DNA from: an uncultured Flammeovirgaceae bacterium
Lineage (GTDB): Bacteria; Bacteroidota; Bacteroidia; Cytophagales; Cyclobacteriaceae
Reading direction: 5' to 3'
DNA: 50,921 nt
Assembly: GCA_913045135.1 (NCBI GenBank)
Contig: CAJWQD010000012.1
Span: 1-50,921 of the forward strand
Made by a program: the position numbers and the translations under genes. The first letter of the stretch is position 1; each line of letters begins with the position of its first letter. Positions 18,479 to 26,438 of the stretch are shown piece by piece. Below the pieces are notes generated by a model that saw nothing but the letters and a program-made list of their open reading frames with translations, made no database searches and was not told the DNA's origin.

Positions 18479-19351
18479 TCAATTATTAAAAGCTCGCTGC
18501 TTTGCCTTATTAATCATTTTTTTAGTTACCGCCCTAATTATATGTCGCTTGTAATCTACATCTCCTCTAAGATCACTCGAGGGATTACAATCCTCAGATG
18601 CATATTGGGCAGCTGATGCGATGGCTTCATCATTAAGAATAGTACCTACCAATGCAGCTTCTGATCTTACGGCTCTCATAGGCGTCGGATTCACATTGGT
18701 TAAACCAATACCCGCCTTAGAACAAATTCCTTGTTCATCAAATTCTAAGTGAACGGCGACACCACCAGTGGCATAGTCTCCTACTTTTCGCTCTACCTTA
18801 TGGTATGCATTTCCTGATCGCCCCTTAGGAATGGGAATTGAAATTTCAGTAAGAATTTCACCTTCTTGAACAGCGGTGGCATAGAATCCATAGAAAAAAT
18901 CATCAATACCGACAGTTCTTCTCCCATTTAATCCTGCAATTTCAACACTAGCATTGAGAGCAAGCATCACGGCAGGCTGATCATTTGCGGCATCTCCATG
19001 TGCCAGATTACCTCCCAAGGTACCAAAATTTCTAACTTGAGGATCGGCAATGAGCTTAGCCACATCCGCAAAAATGGGGAAGTACCTCGCTACATCAGTA
19101 GACTCTTCCGTTTCTACTTCACGAGTCATAGCTCCTATTTTGAGCATATCACCGTCAATTTTAAGATATGACAATTCAGAAACATTATTGAGATCTATTA
19201 AATGTTCAGGTTCTGCGAACCTTAACTTCATCATGGGGATTAGCGAGTGACCACCAGCAAGTATTTTGGCTTCATCTCCCAAATCCCGAAGAAGTTTGAG
19301 TGCTTCATCCAAAGAGGATGGAGCAGTATAATCAAACGATGAGGGAATCAT
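18479..19351 (-). CDS. coxM: CO dehydrogenase medium (FAD) subunit CoxM
   Basis: The gene encodes 290 residues. The FAD-binding motifs fall at AGGHS (32-36) and TLGGN (111-115), the same numbers as AGGHS and TIGGN in Oligotropha CoxM. Other family motifs are [38 protein letters not shown] and [10 protein letters not shown]. The subunit takes electrons from CoxS clusters and passes them to quinones at the membrane. It is the first gene of the cox operon, with 136 bases between its ATG and the upstream BNR gene's hairpin, and this gap probably contains the promoter. Gene order M-S-L is the canonical form I order. Confidence 0.96.
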   Translation of the reverse strand: MIPSSFDYTAPSSLDEALKLLRDLGDEAKILAGGHSLIPMMKLRFAEPEHLIDLNNVSELSYLKIDGDMLKIGAMTREVETEESTDVARYFPIFADVAKLIADPQVRNFGTLGGNLAHGDAANDQPAVMLALNASVEIAGLNGRRTVGIDDFFYGFYATAVQEGEILTEISIPIPKGRSGNAYHKVERKVGDYATGGVAVHLEFDEQGICSKAGIGLTNVNPTPMRAVRSEAALVGTILNDEAIASAAQYASEDCNPSSDLRGDVDYKRHIIRAVTKKMINKAKQRAFNN

Positions 19352-19487
19352 TTTTTTTGAGGGGTTAAATTATAAATAAAAAATACACTCTTTTTTTAAA
19401 AAAAATTCAAAAAGAGAGTCATTGAAATGTCTCTTCTATAAATTTTACATTTAAAAGAAAAAGAAGTTAATACGATTTACGTTCTAA

Positions 19488-19516
19488 AACAAAAATTAAT
19501 AAATTTAATTTTTGTT
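19488..19516 (-). terminator. A/T-rich hairpin at the end of the BNR gene
   Basis: A perfect 12-bp inverted repeat, AACAAAAATTAA (19488-19499) and its complement (19505-19516), has a 5-base loop. On the minus strand it begins at the last base of the BNR gene's stop codon and is followed by TTTTAG. It probably ends or stabilises the CPFC/MoaD/BNR transcript ahead of coxM. The stem is all A/T apart from one pair, so termination may be partial. A second, weaker inverted repeat (CTCTTTTT ... AAAAAGAG, about 19391-19418) sits in the coxM leader. Confidence 0.45.
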
Positions 19517-20592
19517 CAAGCGATATCAATTACGTTCACCTTAGTTAAATGGGAAGAAATAAGTTGCCAACACGGATCTTCATCTAGAGTATAAAACAAA
19601 TTCCCATTGGTAGTTCCAAAAATCATAAAGTTTTCTTTGCGTTTAAAACTTTTTCTGAGCACAATGTCAAAGGTATTAGTAGTTGGCAAACCCTTGCTAA
19701 CACTTTTCCATGACTGCCCAAAATCCGAGGTCTCGAATACTTCCAATTTCAGATTAGGTGATATTCGACGCTGATCGCTTTCAACTGGAATGACCCAACT
19801 TCTGCCTGGACTTTTTTCATCTAGAGCTAACGAAAAACCATAACTCGATCTTCCTTTTTTTAAAAAAACTTCTGTCCACAATTGTCCACCATTTTTGGTA
19901 AAATAAATCCCACAATGATTTTGCTGCCAAAGCACATTAGGCGATTCAGGGTGAATCAATAACTGATGAGGATCTTGTCCGACCTTTACCTGGGGATTAG
20001 GCAAATAAGTTGCTAATAATCCCTCATTCCTAGGCTTCCAAGAAGTCCCATTATCCAATGATTCAAAAATACCTGCACAACTGATGGCAATATATATGTG
20101 ATTAGAATCATAGGGATTTATCTCTATAGAATGAATGAATGGTAAATCACTACCAGCTCCAAACCATTGGCCTTCTTTTTGCCTGCTGGCATGATACCAA
20201 AGCGGCTCGTTTAGTTCAAATGATGCTCCCCCGTCGGTACTTGAAAACAAGCCTCCTGGTTCTGTTCCAAGCCAAAGTTTTCCTGGATAACCACCTCCAT
20301 GCTTCATACTCCAAATTTCCTTGAGCTTCGCAGGAGTTCCATTAACCATTTTAAATCCGTGATAAGAGGGCAATCTTGCCTCAACCCAAGAAACCCCTTG
20401 ATCATCTGAATAATGCAGTTTTTGGCCCCAATGGCGATGCATGATTCCAACCCACCATCTATTGGTGTATAAATCTACAAAAATCATACTTACTGAAAAT
20501 CCTAAAAAATGAATGGCCAATTCTTTTGGTGCAATGTCTGGCAGAATTTCATAAACTATCAAGCCTTTGGAAGTTCCTATCAATACTTTCAT
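19516..20592 (-). CDS. Cytosolic BNR/Asp-box beta-propeller protein
   Basis: The gene encodes 358 residues from the ATG at 20592. Several Asp-box (BNR) repeats of the S-x-D-x-G-x-x-W type are visible: YSDDQGVSW, SSTDGGASF, ESLDNGTSW, FTKNGGQLW and ETSDFGQSW. These predict a beta-propeller of the sialidase/sortilin type. There is no signal peptide (MKVLIGTSKGLIVYE), so a cytosolic place is likely and sialidase activity is improbable. Its ATG shares one base with the stop of the MoaD-like gene (TGATG), so the two are translationally coupled, which suggests a functional pair. The biochemical role is unknown. I infer a partner or scaffold for the sulfur carrier next to CO dehydrogenase. Confidence 0.85.
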   Translation of the reverse strand: MKVLIGTSKGLIVYEILPDIAPKELAIHFLGFSVSMIFVDLYTNRWWVGIMHRHWGQKLHYSDDQGVSWVEARLPSYHGFKMVNGTPAKLKEIWSMKHGGGYPGKLWLGTEPGGLFSSTDGGASFELNEPLWYHASRQKEGQWFGAGSDLPFIHSIEINPYDSNHIYIAISCAGIFESLDNGTSWKPRNEGLLATYLPNPQVKVGQDPHQLLIHPESPNVLWQQNHCGIYFTKNGGQLWTEVFLKKGRSSYGFSLALDEKSPGRSWVIPVESDQRRISPNLKLEVFETSDFGQSWKSVSKGLPTTNTFDIVLRKSFKRKENFMIFGTTNGNLFYTLDEDPCWQLISSHLTKVNVIDIA

Positions 20593-20864
20593 CAACCTCC
20601 TGACAAAGCCTGAAAAATCAACAACTCATCTCCCTCGGTCAAGGTGTCTGATAAGGTATTACGATCTGTCATCATTTCATCTCGCACAAAAATATTTACA
20701 TGCTTTCTCAAACAGCCATCCTCTTCTAATAAATAATCTTGCATGCCCGGATAAATAGCTTCAATTGAGGTGATAACCTCTTTGATAGAAGTCCCCTCAA
20801 ATTCCTGTGCTCTTAAATCAGGAAAAAATTGCTTGAGTGCAGATGTAAATTTTACTTTTATCAA
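20592..20864 (-). CDS. MoaD/ThiS-family ubiquitin-like sulfur carrier, paired with the BNR protein
   Basis: The gene encodes 90 residues, with a beta-grasp pattern and a C-terminal Gly-Gly (FQALSGG), the site that is adenylated and thiocarboxylated in MoaD and ThiS. The only sensible start is TTG at 20864, which overlaps the upstream stop as TTGA; the next codons are MIKVKFTSALKQFF, a normal MoaD N-terminus. It is a second carrier in addition to the moaD at 29154 that sits with moaE. Because it is coupled to the BNR gene rather than to moaE, it probably serves another acceptor, perhaps in CO dehydrogenase Mo-site sulfuration (inference). Confidence 0.88.
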   Translation of the reverse strand: MIKVKFTSALKQFFPDLRAQEFEGTSIKEVITSIEAIYPGMQDYLLEEDGCLRKHVNIFVRDEMMTDRNTLSDTLTEGDELLIFQALSGG

Positions 20865-21298
20865 CTTAAAATATCAGCATTTAGCTTTTTCCTTATCTTA
20901 TTTAAAACTGAGATAAAACTGCCATTTAACCAAATACCCAATAATAATAAGCCTGCCCCAAAATTATAAAAATCAGGTGATAACATAAGTTGGTGGATGA
21001 GTAGTATTAAGGTAAATCCAGTCATAGCAACTATAATTGCCAATATGGTTCGCTGACCTCTCCAATTTGACAGGAGCATTAAATTGATAAATAATGCCAA
21101 AAAAAGAGGGACGAAGGAAACCCAATTATTAGACATCAAATACATGTCATGGCCTCCGCAAATCGTGATGGCACTAGAATAGGCCATTACGCAAAACGGA
21201 CATTTAGGCAAAAGTATCAATAAAAAAGTACTCAGCACCGAAGCTCTCCTCGCTTTATTGAAATTCTTTGAGGGGTGACATTTGCAATTACTTAACAT
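20861..21298 (-). CDS. Four-helix membrane protein with N-terminal CKC and CPFC motifs
   Basis: The gene encodes 145 residues. The N-terminus has C5-K-C7-H. A first hydrophobic segment contains LLPKCPFCVMAYSSA, with C33 and C36, and a further Cys47 follows. Three more hydrophobic segments lie at about 57-78, 84-107 and 113-132. The layout recalls small MerC-like or thiol-containing inner-membrane proteins, but I cannot place it in a named family with certainty. It overlaps the MoaD-like gene by 4 bases and is the first gene of a three-gene unit facing coxM. The Cys pairs could bind metal, and a copper-related task for the Mo-Cu enzyme is a tempting but untested inference. Confidence 0.75.
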   Translation of the reverse strand: MLSNCKCHPSKNFNKARRASVLSTFLLILLPKCPFCVMAYSSAITICGGHDMYLMSNNWVSFVPLFLALFINLMLLSNWRGQRTILAIIVAMTGFTLILLIHQLMLSPDFYNFGAGLLLLGIWLNGSFISVLNKIRKKLNADILS

Positions 21299-21359
21299 AT
21301 GCTTATTTTTAAAGTTAAGTAATAAAAAAACTTAAAACCTAATTGGTAATAGATAAATT

Positions 21360-22373
21360 ATGAAAGACTTAAATGAAATCATAAGTGATTGGAGCCAAAA
21401 TGGTGCCATTTTGGTCCTTGCCCGCGTTGTGAAAACTTGGGGCTCCTCTCCCCGACCAATCGGTTCCATAATGATCATTAATGAAGAACGAAAAATGTTG
21501 GGTTCAGTGAGCGGTGGTTGCGTTGAGGGTGCGGTAGTCAAAAAATCCCAAGCTCTTTTTACTGAACACAGGGCTGAAAAACTTTCTTTCGGAGTCAGTG
21601 ATGAAGAAGCCTGGTCCGTTGGGTTATCTTGTGGGGGTAGTATTGAAGTTTTTTTGCAGGCGGTTGACTTTTCATCAAATAAAGTTTGGCACAATTTATT
21701 AAAAAGATGGCAATCAAATCAATCATGTGTTTTGGTTTCTAAATTAAGTAAAAATGAAAATTGGTTAATGGACGAAAATGGTCAGGTAACTGGCAAATCA
21801 CTTCCCCCAGTACTCATCAACGAGGCACAAACTGTTTTTAATGAAAGGGTTCATAGAACTTTCAACTTTGAGGGAGAAAACTATTTCATTCAAGTATTTC
21901 CTCGAAAACCTACCTTACTCATAATTGGTGTTGCACATATCGCAGTAGACTTAGTTACTATGGCACACCTGCATGGTTTCGAAACTATATTAGTAGATCC
22001 AAGAGGTTATTTTACGGCAAATACTCATTTTAATACTAAGCCCAGTCAAATTTTTGAAGCTTACCCTTCCGAAGTGCTACATCAGATAACATTAGATCCT
22101 TATACTTTTTGTGCAATTCTTTCCCATGATCCCAAAATAGATGATAATGCTTTAGAAGTATTGCTTCCCTCTAAAATTGCCTATATTGGCGCTTTAGGCA
22201 GCAAAAAAACTCATCATAAAAGAATAGAGCGACTAACTAGAAAGGGAATTTCTAAAGATTTAATTTCAAAAATTCAAGCACCGATAGGTATTGCCATTAA
22301 TGCTAAATCAGCTAAAGAAATTGCCTTAGCCATCATGAGTGAAATTATTAAATTCAAAAATAAATATCAGTAA
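21360..22373 (+). CDS. XdhC-family molybdenum cofactor insertion/sulfuration protein
   Basis: The gene encodes 337 residues with the complete XdhC layout. The N-terminal XdhC/CoxI domain has VVKTWGSSPRPIGSIMII and GSVSGGCVEGAVV. A middle region contains LSCGGSIEVFLQ. The C-terminal NAD-like Rossmann domain has LLIIGVAHIAVDLVTMA, VDPRGYF and a GALGSKKTHHKRIERL segment, ending in PIGIAINAKSAKEIALAIMSEII. XdhC binds sulfurated molybdopterin and hands it to xanthine- or CO-dehydrogenase-type enzymes. It is divergent from the CPFC gene (61-base gap) and ends base-to-base with the MoeB-like gene on the other strand. Unlike the homologue at 11964 it has no YHS domain. Confidence 0.93.
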   Translation: MKDLNEIISDWSQNGAILVLARVVKTWGSSPRPIGSIMIINEERKMLGSVSGGCVEGAVVKKSQALFTEHRAEKLSFGVSDEEAWSVGLSCGGSIEVFLQAVDFSSNKVWHNLLKRWQSNQSCVLVSKLSKNENWLMDENGQVTGKSLPPVLINEAQTVFNERVHRTFNFEGENYFIQVFPRKPTLLIIGVAHIAVDLVTMAHLHGFETILVDPRGYFTANTHFNTKPSQIFEAYPSEVLHQITLDPYTFCAILSHDPKIDDNALEVLLPSKIAYIGALGSKKTHHKRIERLTRKGISKDLISKIQAPIGIAINAKSAKEIALAIMSEIIKFKNKYQ

Positions 22374-23522
22374 TTATATCAAGAATAGATCGGGATCAAC
22401 CTCTTTTTTCCAAGCCAATAGTCCTCCTTTGAGATGTTTCAGGTTAGAATATTTAGCCCCAAGGGCTAATATATTTTCTATACCTTGTGCACTTCTTTTT
22501 CCAGATTTACATAAAAAAACAACCGGTCTGTTTTGATCAATAAGATGCAGAAATTCCACTAATTTTGCCAAAGAAATTTGTTGTCCCCCAATATTACCTC
22601 CATCAAACTCATAGGCTTCTCTTACATCAATTAATTGAAAATCATGATCCTCTCGAAGCCATCGAGCGAGTTCCAGCGGTGACAGATCAATCAAATCATT
22701 GGAAACATTGTTAATACCACAGAAGGAATCATAATCAATCAATTTCTTGATTGTAGGATTTTTGCCATTTAGGGGATTTTTTGGATCTCTTTTGATATTC
22801 AGTGTACGATTAGAGAAGTCCAGAACATCGATCAGAAAAAGCCTTCCAGATAAAGAGACGCCTATACCCGTAATTACCTTAATAACCTCAGAAGCTTGAA
22901 TGGATCCTATGATTCCGGGTAATACACCCAAAACTCCCCCTTCTGCACAATTAGGGATCATTCCTGGTGAAGGAGGTATCGGAAATACATCTCTATAATT
23001 AGGCCCTAATACACCTTCATTGCTTCTCCAATTAAAGACACTAACCTGTCCTTCAAATCGATATACGGAAGCATAAACATTGGGTTTTCCCATCAAAACG
23101 CAGGCGTCATTTATCAGATAACGAGTAGGAAAATTATCTGTTCCATCTGCAATCACATCGTAATTACTAATAATTTCCAAGGCATTTGAGGCATCTAATT
23201 TCAAATTATGATCGATGAAATGCACGAAAGGATTTTGCGCCCGTAGTTTGGTTATCGCAACAGCTGTTTTAGATTTACCTAGATCTTCCATTCCGAAAAG
23301 CACTTGCCGCTGCAAATTGCTCTCTTCAACAATATCAAAATCAATCACGCCAATAGTCCCTACCCCAATGGCTGTCAAATATTGCAATAGTGGTGCACCT
23401 AATCCCCCTGTACCTACTACAAGGACTTTTGCACATTTTAATTTTTCTTGCCCAGATATACCAAAATCTGGTAAATTCAAATGCCGACTGTAGCGAAGTT
23501 TTTCTTGATCTGATAATGACAC
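22374..23522 (-). CDS. MoeB/ThiF-type adenylyltransferase fused to a rhodanese domain
   Basis: The gene encodes 382 residues. Residues 1-240 are a ThiF/MoeB domain with the nucleotide motif GTGGLGAPLLQYL, VIDFDIVEESNLQRQVLF and the segment MIPNCAEGGVLG carrying a conserved Cys. Residues of about 275-378 are a rhodanese domain with active-site loop FLCKSGKRSAQG. The layout equals MoeZ/MOCS3: the first domain adenylates the C-terminal glycine of a MoaD carrier and the second supplies sulfur as a persulfide to make the thiocarboxylate. Candidate partners are both Gly-Gly carriers in this window. The gene ends exactly where the plus-strand xdhC ends. The gap to moaC (79 bases) is divergent. Confidence 0.93.
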   Translation of the reverse strand: MSLSDQEKLRYSRHLNLPDFGISGQEKLKCAKVLVVGTGGLGAPLLQYLTAIGVGTIGVIDFDIVEESNLQRQVLFGMEDLGKSKTAVAITKLRAQNPFVHFIDHNLKLDASNALEIISNYDVIADGTDNFPTRYLINDACVLMGKPNVYASVYRFEGQVSVFNWRSNEGVLGPNYRDVFPIPPSPGMIPNCAEGGVLGVLPGIIGSIQASEVIKVITGIGVSLSGRLFLIDVLDFSNRTLNIKRDPKNPLNGKNPTIKKLIDYDSFCGINNVSNDLIDLSPLELARWLREDHDFQLIDVREAYEFDGGNIGGQQISLAKLVEFLHLIDQNRPVVFLCKSGKRSAQGIENILALGAKYSNLKHLKGGLLAWKKEVDPDLFLI

Positions 23523-23534
23523 CTTAAAGTACTA

Positions 23535-23566
23535 TTTGTCCTTACTGAAAACTTGAAATGGTTTTG
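23535..23566 (+). promoter_or_regulatory. Candidate promoter for moaC
   Basis: TTTG at 23535-23538 is followed after 20 bases by TGGTTTTG at 23559-23566, one mismatch from the Bacteroidota TTTG / TAnnTTTG pattern. It lies 35 bases before the moaC ATG in a divergent gap. The call rests on the motif and position only. Confidence 0.35.
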
Positions 23567-23601
23567 TATATTGCCTTAAATTAGTAATTAAAAACATAAA
23601 G

Positions 23602-24081
23602 ATGAAAAAAAAATTTTCACATCTTACCAAAAATGGCGAACCCGCCATGGTAGATGTTTCAGAGAAGGGCATATCTCATCGACTTGCTATTGCGCGTTCA
23701 ATAGTCATTTTGGCTCCTGAAATTTTGGAACAATTTAAAAAAGATGAAATTCATACGAAAAAGGGTCCTGTATTTCAAACCGCCATACTGGCAGGGATCA
23801 TGGCCTCTAAAAAAACGGGCGAACTAATCCCTTTGTGTCATTCTCTTGCTCTGGACAAATGTAAAGTATCTATTAATCTTAATGATCATCAAGAGGTAGA
23901 AATTATATGCAAAGTTAAAACCTCTGCAAAAACAGGTGTAGAAATGGAAGCCCTTACTGGTGCCTCAATCGCTGCACTAACTATTTACGATATGTGTAAA
24001 GGTTTCTCTCATCACATCATTATCAAAGAAACACGATTAATTGAAAAAACCGGGGGGAAAAATGACTTCAAAATCACATAA
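23602..24081 (+). CDS. moaC: Cyclic pyranopterin monophosphate synthase MoaC
   Basis: The gene encodes 159 residues, standard for MoaC. The family motifs are MVDVSEKGISHRLAIA, KGPVFQTAILAGIMASKKT, the active-site LIPLCHSLALDKC, KTSAKTGVEMEALTGA and the lysine-bearing YDMCKG. It closes the pyranopterin ring in the second half of the first step of molybdopterin synthesis, after MoaA. It overlaps the mobA fusion that follows by about 20 bases, so the pair is an operon. MoaA itself is on the opposite strand at 26439. Confidence 0.97.
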   Translation: MKKKFSHLTKNGEPAMVDVSEKGISHRLAIARSIVILAPEILEQFKKDEIHTKKGPVFQTAILAGIMASKKTGELIPLCHSLALDKCKVSINLNDHQEVEIICKVKTSAKTGVEMEALTGASIAALTIYDMCKGFSHHIIIKETRLIEKTGGKNDFKIT

Positions 24082-25180
24082 AAAACACGCTCATTTAACC
24101 AAGCCAAGGGGTGGTTTGTTCGGCCAGCAGGAATTTGCATTTATAGGTGCTCCTTGCAACATCATTCAAAATTTATGTAACCAATTAGCAACTCACTTGA
24201 AAACCGATTACGCTCTAGGGTATGCCGATGCATCTCATCAAAATGAAACTACACCTTCAGTATTTAAAACCTCCTACATTGACTTGATAAACCATCATGG
24301 TGTACACTTCAAGCAAGACTATATAGACACTCATTTTCGAGCATTGTTTAACGGCTGTGACCTAGTTCTGGTAAATGGTAACCATTTCTTAGCTAAAAGT
24401 CAAATAGTAATTGTCAACGAACAAAAAAAGGTCTCACTTGAAAAAAAATTAGAGCGCCTTACTGATGTGAAAATCTTTATTTTAGATAATGGAGTCAAAG
24501 ATTTATTCCCCTCCCTCAAGGAACACATCAAAAATTATAAAGATATACCCCTATTCTCCATCAATGATGTGAAAGGCATAGGAAAGACAATTAAAAAGAT
24601 TATTGGTAACTGTTTGATACCTATCAAAGGATTGGTTTTGGCTGGAGGTAACAGCACCCGAATGGGACATGATAAAGGTGCAATAAAGTATCATGGTAAA
24701 GCCCATAGGGAGTACCTAGCTGACCTTTTAAACGATTTTTGTTCACATACTTATCTATCTGTTCGAAACGAATCGATAAATTTCAAGACACAATATTCAA
24801 CTATTCCTGATAGTTTTTTAAACTTAGGCCCTTATGGAGGCATTCTTTCCGCGTTCAAGAAAGATCCCAATAGTGCATGGCTTGTAGTGGCGACAGATCT
24901 CCCTTTGTTGGATGTAAACACATTAAACGACTTAATGAAAGGTCGCGATAAATCCAAAATGGCTACCTGTTTTCATAACCCAGAAACAGCTTTTCCAGAG
25001 CCATTGTTAACTTTATGGGAACCAAGAGCCTATCCAATCCTTTTGCAATTTTTAGCCTATGGTTATTCTTGTCCCAGAAAAGTACTGATCAACAGTGAAA
25101 TCAGAGAATTACCAATAAAAAATGCAGATGTCCTACGCAATGTAAATACTCCTGAAGAGTTAAAAGTTGTTAAATGCTAG
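24062..25180 (+). CDS. Molybdenum cofactor guanylyltransferase (MobA domain) with N-terminal MobB-like domain
   Basis: The gene encodes 372 residues from the ATG at 24062, which has a GGGGGGAAAA tract just upstream; an in-frame ATG at 24041 adds seven residues and is less likely. Residues of about 190-370 form a MobA nucleotidyltransferase domain with LAGGNSTRMGHDKGAI, LGPYGGILSAF and ATDLPLLD, which joins GMP (or CMP) to Mo-molybdopterin. The N-terminal part (FAFIGAPCNIIQNLCNQL ... DLVLVNGNHF) resembles a MobB-like P-loop domain in outline, but the GxxGxGKT loop is lost. Such fusions are known to me in Bacteroidota. CO dehydrogenase normally uses the cytosine dinucleotide form of the cofactor, so the nucleotide preference is open. 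Confidence 0.9.
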   Translation: MTSKSHKKHAHLTKPRGGLFGQQEFAFIGAPCNIIQNLCNQLATHLKTDYALGYADASHQNETTPSVFKTSYIDLINHHGVHFKQDYIDTHFRALFNGCDLVLVNGNHFLAKSQIVIVNEQKKVSLEKKLERLTDVKIFILDNGVKDLFPSLKEHIKNYKDIPLFSINDVKGIGKTIKKIIGNCLIPIKGLVLAGGNSTRMGHDKGAIKYHGKAHREYLADLLNDFCSHTYLSVRNESINFKTQYSTIPDSFLNLGPYGGILSAFKKDPNSAWLVVATDLPLLDVNTLNDLMKGRDKSKMATCFHNPETAFPEPLLTLWEPRAYPILLQFLAYGYSCPRKVLINSEIRELPIKNADVLRNVNTPEELKVVKC

Positions 25181-25227
25181 ATAAACCCTGACCTTCAAAA
25201 TCAATCAAATTTTTTATTTGGGATACC

Positions 25228-26436
25228 TTAGCCTTTAATTAAATTTCTGTAGGCAATAAAGGGGAAAATTTCTCCCTTATGAAAGTCATTACGACCAGAG
25301 GGTAATTGAATAAAAGCATCGGCGTCAACCAAATTAGCCAAATCACCAGATCCGTTACCCTTCATAGGATACGCTTTTATTTTTCCTGAAGGATGAAATA
25401 TAATTTTCACTTCCAAAAAATAGGTAAGATCAGGTTTGAAATGAACATCCTCTTGCAGTTCTGCCCATGGTAATTCCATTTCTGATGACTGTAAAGAATA
25501 TTCCAACCAAGGTTTGAAATATTGTTGAGCACACATAAAACTTGAAACTGGATTCCCAGGAAATGCAAATACCACTTTATCATCTTTTTTCCCAAACCAA
25601 AAAGGTTTTCCTGGGCGTTGTTTCACTTTATGGAAGAGTTTTTGAACACCTACAGCCGAGAGAGCCTCGGGTAAATAATCAAATTTCCCAGCAGATACTC
25701 CGCCACTTAGTAAAATCAAATCATAATCAGAAATTTCACTTTCTATTCTATTCACAATTTCATCATAATCATCAGTCAAGTGCATAATCGAGGGCTGAAT
25801 TTGATAACTATTAAGAACAGTTGCAATTCTGTAGACATTACTTCGCCTTATTTGATGAGGTAAAGGTACTTGATCAATATTAACCAGTTCATCTCCACTA
25901 GAAACAATCAAAGTTTTAGGTAAACGACTCACCGCTATTATATTTTTACCTACGGTTGCGCAAACACCCACCTCGCTGGCAGAAATACATTTACCTGGTG
26001 AAAGAATAACCGTCCCCCGATGGCGATCACTACCTTTAAAATGAATGTTTTGATTACGTTTTAGACTTGATAGCATGACTGTTGCCTTACCCTCTTTAAT
26101 CTCAAGATCTTCATAGCGAACGACTGCATCTATCCCTATCGGAACTGTGGCTCCTGTCATCACCTCTAAACAAAACGACGGGTCCTTTAATTGCATTTGT
26201 AATGCTCCTGCAGGTGCTACTCCATTGATTTGAAAAACTCTCTGACCTTTCTCAAATTGATCAAAATTTAAACCGATGCCATCCATAGTAACTCGATTAA
26301 AAGGTGGAAAATCCCTATCAGCCACAATTTCTTCTTGTAGAATTCTTCCTAAGGACTGATTTAAAGAAATTTCCTCAATTCCCCAATTACCCAAATGGCT
26401 ATGTACAATTTTTAAAGCATCTTCAACGGTAATCAT
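25228..26436 (-). CDS. moeA: Molybdopterin molybdenumtransferase MoeA
   Basis: The gene encodes 402 residues, the usual length. The family motifs are EEIVADRDFPPFNRVTMDGI, EVMTGATVPIGIDAVVRYED, SASEVGVCATVG, VSSGDELV with the ensuing PHQIRRSN, ILLSGGVSAGKFDYLPEAL and KVKQRPGKPFWFG, then AFPGNPVSSF. MoeA inserts molybdate into adenylated molybdopterin. A C-terminal domain follows (FLEVKI ... SGDLANLVDADAFIQLPSG). The gene starts 2 bases after moaA ends, so the two are co-transcribed on the minus strand. Confidence 0.97.
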   Translation of the reverse strand: MITVEDALKIVHSHLGNWGIEEISLNQSLGRILQEEIVADRDFPPFNRVTMDGIGLNFDQFEKGQRVFQINGVAPAGALQMQLKDPSFCLEVMTGATVPIGIDAVVRYEDLEIKEGKATVMLSSLKRNQNIHFKGSDRHRGTVILSPGKCISASEVGVCATVGKNIIAVSRLPKTLIVSSGDELVNIDQVPLPHQIRRSNVYRIATVLNSYQIQPSIMHLTDDYDEIVNRIESEISDYDLILLSGGVSAGKFDYLPEALSAVGVQKLFHKVKQRPGKPFWFGKKDDKVVFAFPGNPVSSFMCAQQYFKPWLEYSLQSSEMELPWAELQEDVHFKPDLTYFLEVKIIFHPSGKIKAYPMKGNGSGDLANLVDADAFIQLPSGRNDFHKGEIFPFIAYRNLIKG

Positions 26437-26438
26437 TA

